Assembly (NCBI RefSeq): GCF_002813245.1
Contig: NZ_PHUF01000004.1
Span: 374,001-438,000, forward strand
Origin: Novosphingobium kunmingense
GTDB taxonomy: Bacteria > Pseudomonadota > Alphaproteobacteria > Sphingomonadales > Sphingomonadaceae
Length of the DNA: 64,000 nt
Reading direction: 5' to 3'
Position 1 is the stretch's first letter. Each line of letters begins with the position of its first letter. The translations under genes were made by a program, and so were the position numbers. The notes beneath the pieces are model-generated. The model was given only the letters and a program-made list of their open reading frames with translations. It was not told the origin of the DNA and searched no databases. Positions 34,846 through 42,735 of this stretch are shown here, piece after piece.

Positions 34846-35661
34846 CTATTTTTGGCAGCGGCTACAATACCAGGTGCTGCGTCCGCCCTGGACGATCCGC
34901 CTGATCGACGCGCCGTCCCGCACGCAGGGTTTGCCTTCGCGGTCGTAGACATCGAAGCGCTTCGAGAAATAGCCCAGTTCGCCATCTGGCCGGGCGTAGT
35001 CGCGCAAGGTCGAACCGCCGGCCTCGATCGCCTCGGCAAGCACCGCTTTGATCGCCGGGACCAGCCGGCCCAGGCCGGCACGACTGACCTTGCCCGCAGC
35101 CTTGCGTGGATCGATTCGCGCGCGGAACAGCGCTTCGCAGACATAAATGTTGCCAAGGCCCGCGACGATGCGCTGGTCGAGCAGCATCAGCTTGATCGCC
35201 GCGCTGCGCCCGGCCAGCGCCGTTCCGAGCTGCCCCGTCGACAGTCCGTCGCCCAGCGGTTCGGGTCCGAGCGCGGCAAAGGCCGGCCAGACGTCGAGCG
35301 ATGCGGTGGCGACAAGGTCGACCGATCCGAACCGACGCGGATCGCACAGAGCCAGCCGGTGACCGCCTGCCGTTTCGATCACCAGGTGGTCGTGCGGGCC
35401 AAGCTCGTCCGGCTCGATCCGCCACCGTCCCGACATGCCAAGATGAAATATCATTGTCTGCCCGCGGTCGATGTGGATCAGTCCATACTTGGCCCTTCGC
35501 CCCAGCCCGGTCACCGTGGCACCGGTCATGACTTGGGCGAGATCGTCGGGGAACGGCCGGCGCAGATCGCCGCGGCGCGTCACCAGGCTGGCAATTCGCT
35601 TCCCATCGAGAATGCGTTCAAGACCGCGCACGGTGGTTTCGACTTCGGGAAGCTCGGGCAT
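34846..35661 (-). CDS. mutM: formamidopyrimidine-DNA glycosylase
   Basis: 271 residues. The N-terminal MPELPEVET gives the Pro2 nucleophile and Glu3; the Lys of GRRAKYGLIH is conserved; the helix-two-turn-helix NIYVCEALFRARIDP binds DNA. It removes 8-oxoguanine. The C-terminal zinc finger reads C246-x2-D249-x16-C266-x2-C269: one of the four usual cysteines is Asp, encoded by GAC. The nucleotide sequence supports this reading. Divergent from the DUF1993 gene. Confidence 0.94.
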   Translation of the reverse strand: MPELPEVETTVRGLERILDGKRIASLVTRRGDLRRPFPDDLAQVMTGATVTGLGRRAKYGLIHIDRGQTMIFHLGMSGRWRIEPDELGPHDHLVIETAGGHRLALCDPRRFGSVDLVATASLDVWPAFAALGPEPLGDGLSTGQLGTALAGRSAAIKLMLLDQRIVAGLGNIYVCEALFRARIDPRKAAGKVSRAGLGRLVPAIKAVLAEAIEAGGSTLRDYARPDGELGYFSKRFDVYDREGKPCVRDGASIRRIVQGGRSTWYCSRCQK

Positions 35662-35709
35662 GGGCGCATCCGGACTAGGTCCAGGCCACGAACCTGTCCA
35701 CGAAATATT

Positions 35710-35747
35710 AGTTTCGTATTGAAACTGAAATCAACCCGGCCTAGTCA
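35710..35747 (+). promoter_or_regulatory. promoter with overlapping operator before the DUF1993 gene
   Basis: AGTTTC (35710-35715) and GAAACT (35721-35726) form a perfect inverted repeat with a 5-base spacer. TTGAAA (35719-35724) and TAGTCA (35742-35747) are 17 bases apart and give a reasonable promoter for the DUF1993 gene. A repressor bound at the repeat would block the -35. The regulator is not known. Confidence 0.5.
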
Positions 35748-35780
35748 AGGGATAGACACCGAACCCAGGGAGAGAAGACT

Positions 35781-36311
35781 ATGCCTGCCACGCTCCACGA
35801 CAGCTTCGTGCCGCCCGCCATCACGATGCTCGGCAATATCAAGGTCTGGCTCGACAAGGCCGCCGCGCAGGGCAACGAAGCGGCGCTGCTCGAAGCGCGC
35901 CTCGCTCCCGACATGCATCCCCTCTCGCGCCAGATCCAGATGGCCTCGGACGCCGCCAAGGGAGCGGCCGCCCGGATGACCGGAGCCGATGCGCCGTCGA
36001 TGCCGGATACCGAAGCGAGCTTCGCCGAGCTCAAGGCGCGGTGCGACAAGACCATTGCCTACCTCCAGTCGATCGATGCCGATGCGTTCAACGCCGGCGC
36101 GAGCCGCGACATCGTCCTGACCTTTCCCAACGGCGCGGGGATCCGGTTCGATTCGGCTGAGCGTTTCCTCAACGGCTTCGCGCTGCCCAACTTCTATTTT
36201 CACGCCGCGATGACCTATGGCCTGTTGCGCCAGCAGGGGATCGACGTCGGCAAGGCTGACTTCCTGATGCACCTTGCCCCGTTCATGTTCGCCCCGCCGC
36301 AGCCCGCCTGA
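35781..36311 (+). CDS. DUF1993 family protein
   Basis: 176 residues, mostly helical, starting MPATLHDSFVPPAITMLGNI and containing HPLSRQIQMASDAAKGA and LPNFYFHAAMTYGLLRQQGI, which match the uncharacterised DUF1993 family (DinB-like four-helix fold). His and Asp residues could hold a metal. GGGAGAG precedes ATG 35781. An inverted-repeat operator lies in its promoter. Confidence 0.85.
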   Translation: MPATLHDSFVPPAITMLGNIKVWLDKAAAQGNEAALLEARLAPDMHPLSRQIQMASDAAKGAAARMTGADAPSMPDTEASFAELKARCDKTIAYLQSIDADAFNAGASRDIVLTFPNGAGIRFDSAERFLNGFALPNFYFHAAMTYGLLRQQGIDVGKADFLMHLAPFMFAPPQPA

Positions 36312-36377
36312 ACGAGGCGCGATTCGCGGGACGCTTTCACTGGCACCGGGCACGGCGAGCGGCTAAGGCCCGCAGCC

Positions 36378-37109
36378 ATGAACGATAGTGTGTCCTTCGG
36401 CTACGAAAGCGTAAGCCCCGAGGAAAAGACCGAGCGAGTCGGCGCGGTCTTTTCCAGTGTCGCGAAGAAATACGATGTCATGAACGATGCCATGTCGGGC
36501 GGGCTGCACCGGCTGTGGAAGGACAAGTTCGTGCGGCGGGTCAAGCCGCAGCCGCACGAGCAGATCCTCGACATGGCGGGCGGCACCGGGGACATCGCGT
36601 TCCGCCTCGCCGCGGCGGGCGCAGCCGTTACTGTCTCCGACATCAACCAGGACATGCTCGACGTCGGGATCGAGCGGGCGATGGACAAGGGCCTCGATAC
36701 CCTCGTCTGGTCGCGGCAGAATGCCGAGGAACTGACCTTCCCCGACCGCTTCTTCGACGCCTACACGATCGCCTTCGGGATCCGCAACGTCACCCGCATC
36801 GATCAGGCCCTCGCTGAAGCGCACCGCGTGCTCAAGCATGGCGGACGGTTCTATTGTCTGGAATTCTCGACCACCGAATGGCCGGGCTTCAAGGACATAT
36901 ACGACTTCTATTCGCACAAGCTGGTACCCAAGATCGGCAGCGCGATCGCCGGGGACGCCGACAGCTATCGCTACCTGGTCGAATCGATCCGCCGCTTCCC
37001 CACCATGCCCGAGTTCGAGCGCATGATCCGCGAGGCAGGCTTCGTCCGCACCCGGGTCGAACCGATCCTGGGCGGCCTGGTCGCCATCCATTCGGGGTGG
37101 AAGATCTGA
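36378..37109 (+). CDS. ubiE: ubiquinone/menaquinone C-methyltransferase UbiE
   Basis: 243 residues. Class I SAM-dependent methyltransferase: DMAGGTGDIAFRLA (SAM loop), NAEELTFPD, FGIRNVT and the C-terminal GGLVAIHSGWKI, all as in UbiE. It methylates C2 of the demethoxy-ubiquinol ring. It leads a run of six plus-strand genes (ubiE-ubiB and four more); ubiB starts one base after its stop. Confidence 0.96.
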   Translation: MNDSVSFGYESVSPEEKTERVGAVFSSVAKKYDVMNDAMSGGLHRLWKDKFVRRVKPQPHEQILDMAGGTGDIAFRLAAAGAAVTVSDINQDMLDVGIERAMDKGLDTLVWSRQNAEELTFPDRFFDAYTIAFGIRNVTRIDQALAEAHRVLKHGGRFYCLEFSTTEWPGFKDIYDFYSHKLVPKIGSAIAGDADSYRYLVESIRRFPTMPEFERMIREAGFVRTRVEPILGGLVAIHSGWKI

Positions 37110-37110
37110 A

Positions 37111-38664
37111 GTGACGCGCCCGTCGACGCACATCTGGCGGCTGCTGCGCTGGGGCCGGACGCTTGCCCGGCACGGCGCGCTGCGCGGCATCGAGAGCGAT
37201 CCCAACACCCCGCCGCAGGTCCGCCGCCTGACCCGCATCGCGCGCTTCGGCACGGTGCAACCGCGCCTGCCCGACTATGCGGGCGCTTTCCAGGACATCG
37301 GCCCCGCGGCGATCAAGCTCGGCCAAACCCTCGCCACCCGCCCCGACATTGTCGGCGACGAGGCCGCGCAAAACCTCCTTTCCTTGCAGGACAGTCTCCC
37401 GCCGGTCCCCTTCGCGGCGATCAAGGCCGAGATCGAGCGCAGCTTTGCGAGGCCGATCGAAAGCCTGTTCGCCAGCATCGAGGAAGAACCGGTGGGCGCG
37501 GCTTCAATCGCGCAGGTCCACCGCGCCGTCACGACCGAGGGCAAGACCGTTGCGGTCAAGGTCCTGCGCCCCGGCATCCGCGAAAAGTTTGCCGAGGATA
37601 TCCTGACCTACGAATGGGCCGCCGCGCATCTCGAGGCGCTGGGCGGCGAAGCGGCCCGGCTGCGCCCGCGATTGGTTATCGCCAATTTCAAGCGCTGGAC
37701 CCTGCGCGAACTGGACCTGCGGCGCGAGGCGGCCTCAGCTTCCGAACTCGCCGAAAAAATGGCCGCGACCGAGGGCTATCGCGTGCCCGGAATTGACTGG
37801 GACCGCACCAACGGCCGGGTGATGACGATCGACTGGATCGATGGCATCAAGATCAGCGAGACCGAGGCCCTGCGCGCCGCCGGCCACGACCTTGACGCGC
37901 TGGCCGAGCATCTGGTGCTGACGTTCCTTAAGCAGGCGATCAGCATGGGCTATTTCCATGCCGACATGCACCAGGGCAACCTGTTCGTCGAAGCCGACGG
38001 CACGATCGCCGCGATCGATTTCGGCATCATGGGGCGGATAGACCGACGCGCGCGGCTGTGGCTGGCCGAAATCCTCTATGGCCTGACCACCGGAAATTAC
38101 CGCCGCGTGGCCGAGATCCATTTCGAGGCGCAGTACGTGCCGAGCTACCACTCCGTCGACGAGTTCGCGACCGCGTTGCGCGCCGTGGGCGAGCCGACGC
38201 GCGGGCGCCCGGTCAGCGAATTGTCGGTCGGGCAAATGCTCGACAGCCTGTTCGCCATCACCCGCGAATTCGATATGCAGACCCAGCCGCACCTGCTGTT
38301 GCTGCAGAAGACGATGGTCATGGTCGAGGGGCTGGCGACCCAGCTCAATCCCAGGATCAACATGTGGGATGTCGCCGCGCCCTATGTGCGCGAATGGATC
38401 CGCGACGAGCTTGGTCCCGAAGCGGCGATTGCCGACCGCGTGCGGCGCGATGCCGAAACGCTGCTGCGCCTGCCGGACCTGTTGCGGCGTCTTGAAGAGA
38501 AGTATCCACCCAAGGGCGGCGCGCCGGAACCGCCGCCGCTGCCGGAGGTCGAACTGATCTTGGACCGCCGCCGCGGCGAACGCCGCTGGCCGGGATATGT
38601 CGCCGCAGCACTGGCGGGCGGGCTTGCCCTGTGGGGCGCGCAGGCGCTCCACCTGTTGGGCTGA
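37111..38664 (+). CDS. ubiB: ubiquinone biosynthesis kinase-like protein UbiB
   Basis: 517 residues of the ABC1/UbiB atypical kinase family. The KxGQ motif AIKLGQTLATRPD, the Ala-rich loop EEPVGAASIAQVHRA, invariant Lys in TVAVKVLRPG and the DFG-like IDFGIMG are present. Two C-terminal hydrophobic helices would anchor it in the membrane. It supports ubiquinone synthesis, probably by lipid extraction with ATP. GTG 37111 is the only good start. Confidence 0.95.
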   Translation: MTRPSTHIWRLLRWGRTLARHGALRGIESDPNTPPQVRRLTRIARFGTVQPRLPDYAGAFQDIGPAAIKLGQTLATRPDIVGDEAAQNLLSLQDSLPPVPFAAIKAEIERSFARPIESLFASIEEEPVGAASIAQVHRAVTTEGKTVAVKVLRPGIREKFAEDILTYEWAAAHLEALGGEAARLRPRLVIANFKRWTLRELDLRREAASASELAEKMAATEGYRVPGIDWDRTNGRVMTIDWIDGIKISETEALRAAGHDLDALAEHLVLTFLKQAISMGYFHADMHQGNLFVEADGTIAAIDFGIMGRIDRRARLWLAEILYGLTTGNYRRVAEIHFEAQYVPSYHSVDEFATALRAVGEPTRGRPVSELSVGQMLDSLFAITREFDMQTQPHLLLLQKTMVMVEGLATQLNPRINMWDVAAPYVREWIRDELGPEAAIADRVRRDAETLLRLPDLLRRLEEKYPPKGGAPEPPPLPEVELILDRRRGERRWPGYVAAALAGGLALWGAQALHLLG

Positions 38665-38667
38665 GCC

Positions 38668-38946
38668 ATGGACCTCGATGCGCTGCTCCGCCATTTCTTC
38701 GGCACCGACGACCCCGCCACCCTGACCGAAGTCGAGTTCGACCGTGCGGCCGAACGGATGAAGATTGCCTTCGGGGTGGAGCGCGAACCGGGCCGCAAGT
38801 TCGCGCTGTGGACGCTGCTTCACGCCTTCGACATGGCCCCGCTTCCGGCCGAGGCCTTTGCCAAGGAACCCCAACTGAAGGAGGCCGCAGAGGAATACCT
38901 CTCCGCCGCCTTCCGGCTCGAGCGTTGGGGCGATGCCGATGGCTGA
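38668..38946 (+). CDS. conserved small protein of unknown function
   Basis: 92 residues, acidic and helical (MDLDALLRHFFGT at the start; FALWTLLHAFDMAPLPAEAF in the middle). I recognise no domain. It sits three bases after ubiB and overlaps the phosphatase gene by eight bases, so it is in the same transcript. Low cysteine content and no signal peptide suggest a cytoplasmic helper. Confidence 0.75.
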   Translation: MDLDALLRHFFGTDDPATLTEVEFDRAAERMKIAFGVEREPGRKFALWTLLHAFDMAPLPAEAFAKEPQLKEAAEEYLSAAFRLERWGDADG

Positions 38947-39403
38947 ACCGGCGGTGCTGTTCGTCTGCCTTGGCAACATCTGTCGTTCGCCGCTGGCCGA
39001 GGCGGCGCTGCGGCACGAGGCGGCGAAGGCCGGCCTTACCCTGACCGTCGATAGCGCCGGGACCGCCGATTACCATGTCGGCGAACCGCCCGATCCGCGC
39101 GCGATCCGCACCGCCGCGAGGTTTGGCATCGACATCGCAAACTATCGCGGACGCCAGGTCGAGGCGGCGGATTTCACCCGCTTCACCCACATCTACGCCG
39201 CCGACCACGCCAACCTGCGCAACCTGCAACGCCTGGCGCCGCACAGTCCGGGCGCCGAACTGGCCCTGCTGCTTGACCTCGTCGCGGGACGCGCGGGCGA
39301 GGGCCTGACCGATCCGTGGTACGGCAACGAAGACGGCTTCCTCGACACCTGGGCCGACGTGACCGCGGCAGCGCGCGGCTTCCTGGCAAAGCTGCCGCGA
39401 TGA
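38939..39403 (+). CDS. low-molecular-weight protein-tyrosine phosphatase
   Basis: 154 residues. The active-site loop VCLGNICRSP (C-x5-R-S) is intact near the N-terminus, as is the general acid Asp in the DPWYG loop. It dephosphorylates phosphotyrosine, usually on exopolysaccharide kinases or arginine-phosphate proteins. The start at 38939 gives MAEPAVLFVCLGN; 38933 adds two residues. It overlaps the preceding gene by eight bases, and its stop overlaps the next start as ATGA. Confidence 0.92.
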   Translation: MAEPAVLFVCLGNICRSPLAEAALRHEAAKAGLTLTVDSAGTADYHVGEPPDPRAIRTAARFGIDIANYRGRQVEAADFTRFTHIYAADHANLRNLQRLAPHSPGAELALLLDLVAGRAGEGLTDPWYGNEDGFLDTWADVTAAARGFLAKLPR

Positions 39404-39879
39404 GCGCCGCGAGCGTCCTGGCCTGGCTGGAAAAGCACGCTCCCGACCTTGCCCTGATCGATCACGCCGTCAGCACGGCAACCGTCGCCGAAGCCGCGGC
39501 CGTCCTCGGCACCGAACCCGGCCGCATCGCGAAGACCCTGGCCTTCCGCGTCGGCGACACGCCGATGCTGCTGATCGCGCGCGGAGATGCCCGGCTGGAC
39601 AATGCGCGCTGCAAGGCAGAGCTGGGCGGGCGCCCGCGGATGCTGGACGCCGAGGCCACTCTGGCTCTGACCGGCCATGCGGTGGGCGGGGTCTGCCCTT
39701 TCGGCCTTGCGAGCGATCTTCCTGTCCTGGCCGACCGCTCGCTGCTGGCCTACCCGACCGTCTTCCCCGCCGCCGGATCGCGGACCAGCTCGGTCGAAGT
39801 CGAGCCGGAGCGGCTGGCCGACCTCGTTGGCGCGCGCTGGGTCGCGATCTGCAATGTGCCGTCAGAAGTGGGATCATGA
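39400..39879 (+). CDS. YbaK/EbsC-type Cys-tRNA(Pro) deacylase-like protein
   Basis: 159 residues. It has the ProX/YbaK fold: RIAKTLAFRVGDTPMLLIARGDARLDNARCKAELGG, with the conserved Lys, and the terminal VGGVCPFGLASDLPV loop. YbaK-type proteins hydrolyse Cys-tRNA(Pro) or other misacylated tRNAs. The start overlaps the phosphatase stop (ATGA) and its stop overlaps the permease start. Confidence 0.88.
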   Translation: MSAASVLAWLEKHAPDLALIDHAVSTATVAEAAAVLGTEPGRIAKTLAFRVGDTPMLLIARGDARLDNARCKAELGGRPRMLDAEATLALTGHAVGGVCPFGLASDLPVLADRSLLAYPTVFPAAGSRTSSVEVEPERLADLVGARWVAICNVPSEVGS

Positions 39880-41183
39880 CCGAAGCGACCACACGCCAGC
39901 TCGGGTTCTGGGCCGTCCTGGCGCTGGTCGTCGGCAACATGATCGGCTCCGGGATCTATCTGCTCCCCGCCACGCTGGCGCCGCTCGGCTGGAACCAGAT
40001 GCTCGGCTGGCTGGTCACGATCGGCGGGGCCCTGGCCCTGGCGGTGGTCTTCGCCCGGCTCGGCGCGCGGGTGCCGCTCGCGGGCGGGCCATATGCCTAT
40101 GCCCAGGCGGCCTTCGGTCCGCTGCCAGGCTTCATTACGGCCTGGGCCTACTGGGTGATGACCTGGGTCGGCAACGGCGCCGTGGCCGTCGCGGTTGTCA
40201 GCAACCTCAGCCTGCTGTTCCCGGTGATCGGCGGGATTGCGGGCCTGCCGGCCCTGCTGTGCCTGGCCTTCATCTGGATGCTGACCGGTATCAACATCCT
40301 CGGTGTTCGTGAGGCGGGCCGGGTCCAGGAGGCGACCACGCTCCTGAAGCTAGTGCCGCTGGTGGCCTTGATCGGGTTGGCGCTGTGGCTGTGGGTCACC
40401 GCCGCGCCGCGGGCCCCCGATCCCGGCATCGCCGTGTCGGGGAGCGGCGTAGCGGCCGCAGTCGGGCTGACCTTCTGGGGCTTCCTCGGACTCGAATCGG
40501 CGACCGTCCCGGCGGACAAGGTGGCCGATGCCCGTCGCACCGTGCCGCGTGCGACGCTGCTCGGCGTGGCGCTGACGGGGCTGGTCTATCTCGGCATTTC
40601 GGGCGCCTTCGCGCTGTTCATGCCGGCGGAGCGGGCCGCCGCCTCGCCCGCGCCCGTGGCCGATTTCCTCGGCGTCTATCTTGGCCCGGGCGTGGCCGGG
40701 GCGGTGGCGCTGTTCGCCGCGATCAGCGCCTTCGGCACGCTAAACGGCTTCATCCTGCTCCAGGGCGAGATGCCCCGCGCGATGGCGGGCGGCGGGGTCT
40801 TCCCCCGATGGTTCGCGGTGGAAAGCAGGCGCGGCACGCCGCTGCGCGGTCACGTTCTCTCTAGTGTGCTGGTAACGGGGATCGTCCTCCTCAACTACCA
40901 GAAAGGCATGGGCAAGCTGTTCGAATTCGTCGCCTCGGTCAGTCTGGCGGCGGGCCTGCTCGCCTACCTGATGAGCGCGCTTGCCGCGCTCAGACTGCTG
41001 CGGGACGAACGGGCGACGCTGCTGGCGGCACTGGTTGCCGCCGCCTTCACCGTCTGGGCGGAATGGGGCCTTGGCCTTCGCGCGATCGGCTACGGCGCGC
41101 TGCTGGTTGCCGCGGGCCTGCCGGTCTATGCCATGGTCAGGAGCGGAGCAGCTTCCGGATCAGCGGCCGGTCGGCAAGAATAG
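39876..41183 (+). CDS. amino-acid permease of the APC superfamily
   Basis: 435 residues, 12 hydrophobic helices. The first helix has GNMIGSGIYLLPATL, the APC signature around the unwound TM1. A PLAGGPYAYAQAAFGPLPGFITAW segment follows. It exchanges or imports amino acids or polyamines; the substrate is unclear. The last gene of the ubiE run. It overlaps the convergent FAD-oxidoreductase gene by 47 bases. Confidence 0.88.
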   Translation: MTEATTRQLGFWAVLALVVGNMIGSGIYLLPATLAPLGWNQMLGWLVTIGGALALAVVFARLGARVPLAGGPYAYAQAAFGPLPGFITAWAYWVMTWVGNGAVAVAVVSNLSLLFPVIGGIAGLPALLCLAFIWMLTGINILGVREAGRVQEATTLLKLVPLVALIGLALWLWVTAAPRAPDPGIAVSGSGVAAAVGLTFWGFLGLESATVPADKVADARRTVPRATLLGVALTGLVYLGISGAFALFMPAERAAASPAPVADFLGVYLGPGVAGAVALFAAISAFGTLNGFILLQGEMPRAMAGGGVFPRWFAVESRRGTPLRGHVLSSVLVTGIVLLNYQKGMGKLFEFVASVSLAAGLLAYLMSALAALRLLRDERATLLAALVAAAFTVWAEWGLGLRAIGYGALLVAAGLPVYAMVRSGAASGSAAGRQE

Positions 41184-42735
41184 CCTGCGCCGCGTTGTGT
41201 CCCGGCGCGCCGGTTACCCCGCCGCCGGGATGGGTGCCCGATCCGCACATGTAGAGCCCCTTGATCGGCCCGCGATAGTCGCCGTGGCCCAGGATCGGGC
41301 GCGCCGCCCACAACTGGTCGATCCCCATCGTTCCGTGGAAGATATCGCCGCCGACCAGCCCGAACTTGCGTTCGAGGTCGAGCGGCGAATGGATCTGCCG
41401 GGCGATCACGCTGGCCTTGAAGTTGGGGGCGTGATCGGTGACCGTATCGATAATCAGGTCGGCCACCTCTTCGCGGTGCGCGTCCCAGTCGAGCGTCGGA
41501 TCGAATTGCTGGCAGAACAGGCTGGCGACGTGGCTCCCGGGCGGGGCCAGGCTGTCGTCGACCGTGCTCGGGATCTTCATCTCGACGATCGGCTTCTTCG
41601 ACCAGCCATATTGCTGCGCGTCGATGAAGGCCTGGTCCATATAGTCCATGCCCGGCGCGACGATGATCCCGGCGGTATGGTGCTCGGCCTGCGCCTTGCC
41701 CGGAAGCACCGAAAAACTCGGCAATTCGGACAGCGCCACATTCATGCGGAAGGTGCCCGATCCCGTCTTGTAGGACTTCATCCGCCGCTTGAAATCGTCG
41801 TCGAGGTCGGACGGATCGACCATCTGGCGATAGAGCAGCGCAGGCCCGACATTGGCGGCGACGATCGGCGCGATCAGCTCCTCGCCGCTGTCCAGCCGCA
41901 CGCCGGTCGCCTTGCCGCCGTCGACCAGCAGCTTCGCGACCGGCGCTTCCAGGGTGATTTCGACGCCCGCATCCATGCAGGCGCGGGCCATGGCCTGGGT
42001 GATCGCGCCCATGCCGCCGACCGCGTGACCCCAGGCGCCGAGCTTGCCGTTCACTTCGCCAAAGACATGGTGAAGCAGCACATATGCGCTGCCCGGCGTC
42101 GAGACCCCGGCATAGTTGCCGACCACCGCGTCGAAGGCGAAGGCCGATTTGACGTGATCGTCCTCGAACCAGCCGTCGAGGAAATCGCGCGCCGACTTGG
42201 TGAAGATCGCCAGGAGGTCACGCTGGGTGGCCATGTCGAGCTTCGCCATCGGCCAGCCCTGTTTTGCCGCGGCCAGCAGAGCGGTGAGGCCCCCGCCGAC
42301 GTTGGGCGGCGCCTGCAAGGCCAGGTCGCGCAGCACGTTGGCGACCTTTTCCAGTGCCGCGTCATAGGCCGGATATGCGGCGGCATCCTTGGCTGAAAAG
42401 CGCGCGAACTCGGCCTCCGTCCGCCCCGCACCGCCGCCCAGCTTGAGATAGGTATCGGAAAACGGGAAGAAGTTGCTGATCGTCCGCTCGATCACACGGT
42501 AGCCGTAATCCGCCAGTTTCATGTCGGCGATAACCTTGGGCCGCAGCAGGCTTACGGTGTAGCTGGCGGTCGAGTTGCGGAAACCGGGATGGAACTCCTC
42601 GGTCACCGCCGCGCCGCCAATCACGTGGCGGCGCTCGAGGACGCGCACCCGCATCCCCGCCTTGGCCAGGTAGAACGCACAGACGAGGCCGTTATGGCCG
42701 CCGCCGATGATCAGGGCATCGTAAGTCTTTGTCAT
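41137..42735 (-). CDS. CrtI/PYROXD2-type FAD-dependent oxidoreductase
   Basis: 532 residues. The N-terminal dinucleotide fold IIGGGHNGLVCAFYLAKAGMRVRVLERR and the C-terminal GLYMCGSGTHPGGGVTGAPGHNAA are typical of phytoene-desaturase-related oxidoreductases (PYROXD2-like). Reaction unknown; carotenoid, steroid or lipid desaturation are possible. ATG 42735 overlaps the stop of the upstream Rieske gene (ATGA), so the two are coupled. Its last 47 bases run antisense to the APC permease end. Confidence 0.88.
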   Translation of the reverse strand: MTKTYDALIIGGGHNGLVCAFYLAKAGMRVRVLERRHVIGGAAVTEEFHPGFRNSTASYTVSLLRPKVIADMKLADYGYRVIERTISNFFPFSDTYLKLGGGAGRTEAEFARFSAKDAAAYPAYDAALEKVANVLRDLALQAPPNVGGGLTALLAAAKQGWPMAKLDMATQRDLLAIFTKSARDFLDGWFEDDHVKSAFAFDAVVGNYAGVSTPGSAYVLLHHVFGEVNGKLGAWGHAVGGMGAITQAMARACMDAGVEITLEAPVAKLLVDGGKATGVRLDSGEELIAPIVAANVGPALLYRQMVDPSDLDDDFKRRMKSYKTGSGTFRMNVALSELPSFSVLPGKAQAEHHTAGIIVAPGMDYMDQAFIDAQQYGWSKKPIVEMKIPSTVDDSLAPPGSHVASLFCQQFDPTLDWDAHREEVADLIIDTVTDHAPNFKASVIARQIHSPLDLERKFGLVGGDIFHGTMGIDQLWAARPILGHGDYRGPIKGLYMCGSGTHPGGGVTGAPGHNAAQAILADRPLIRKLLRS

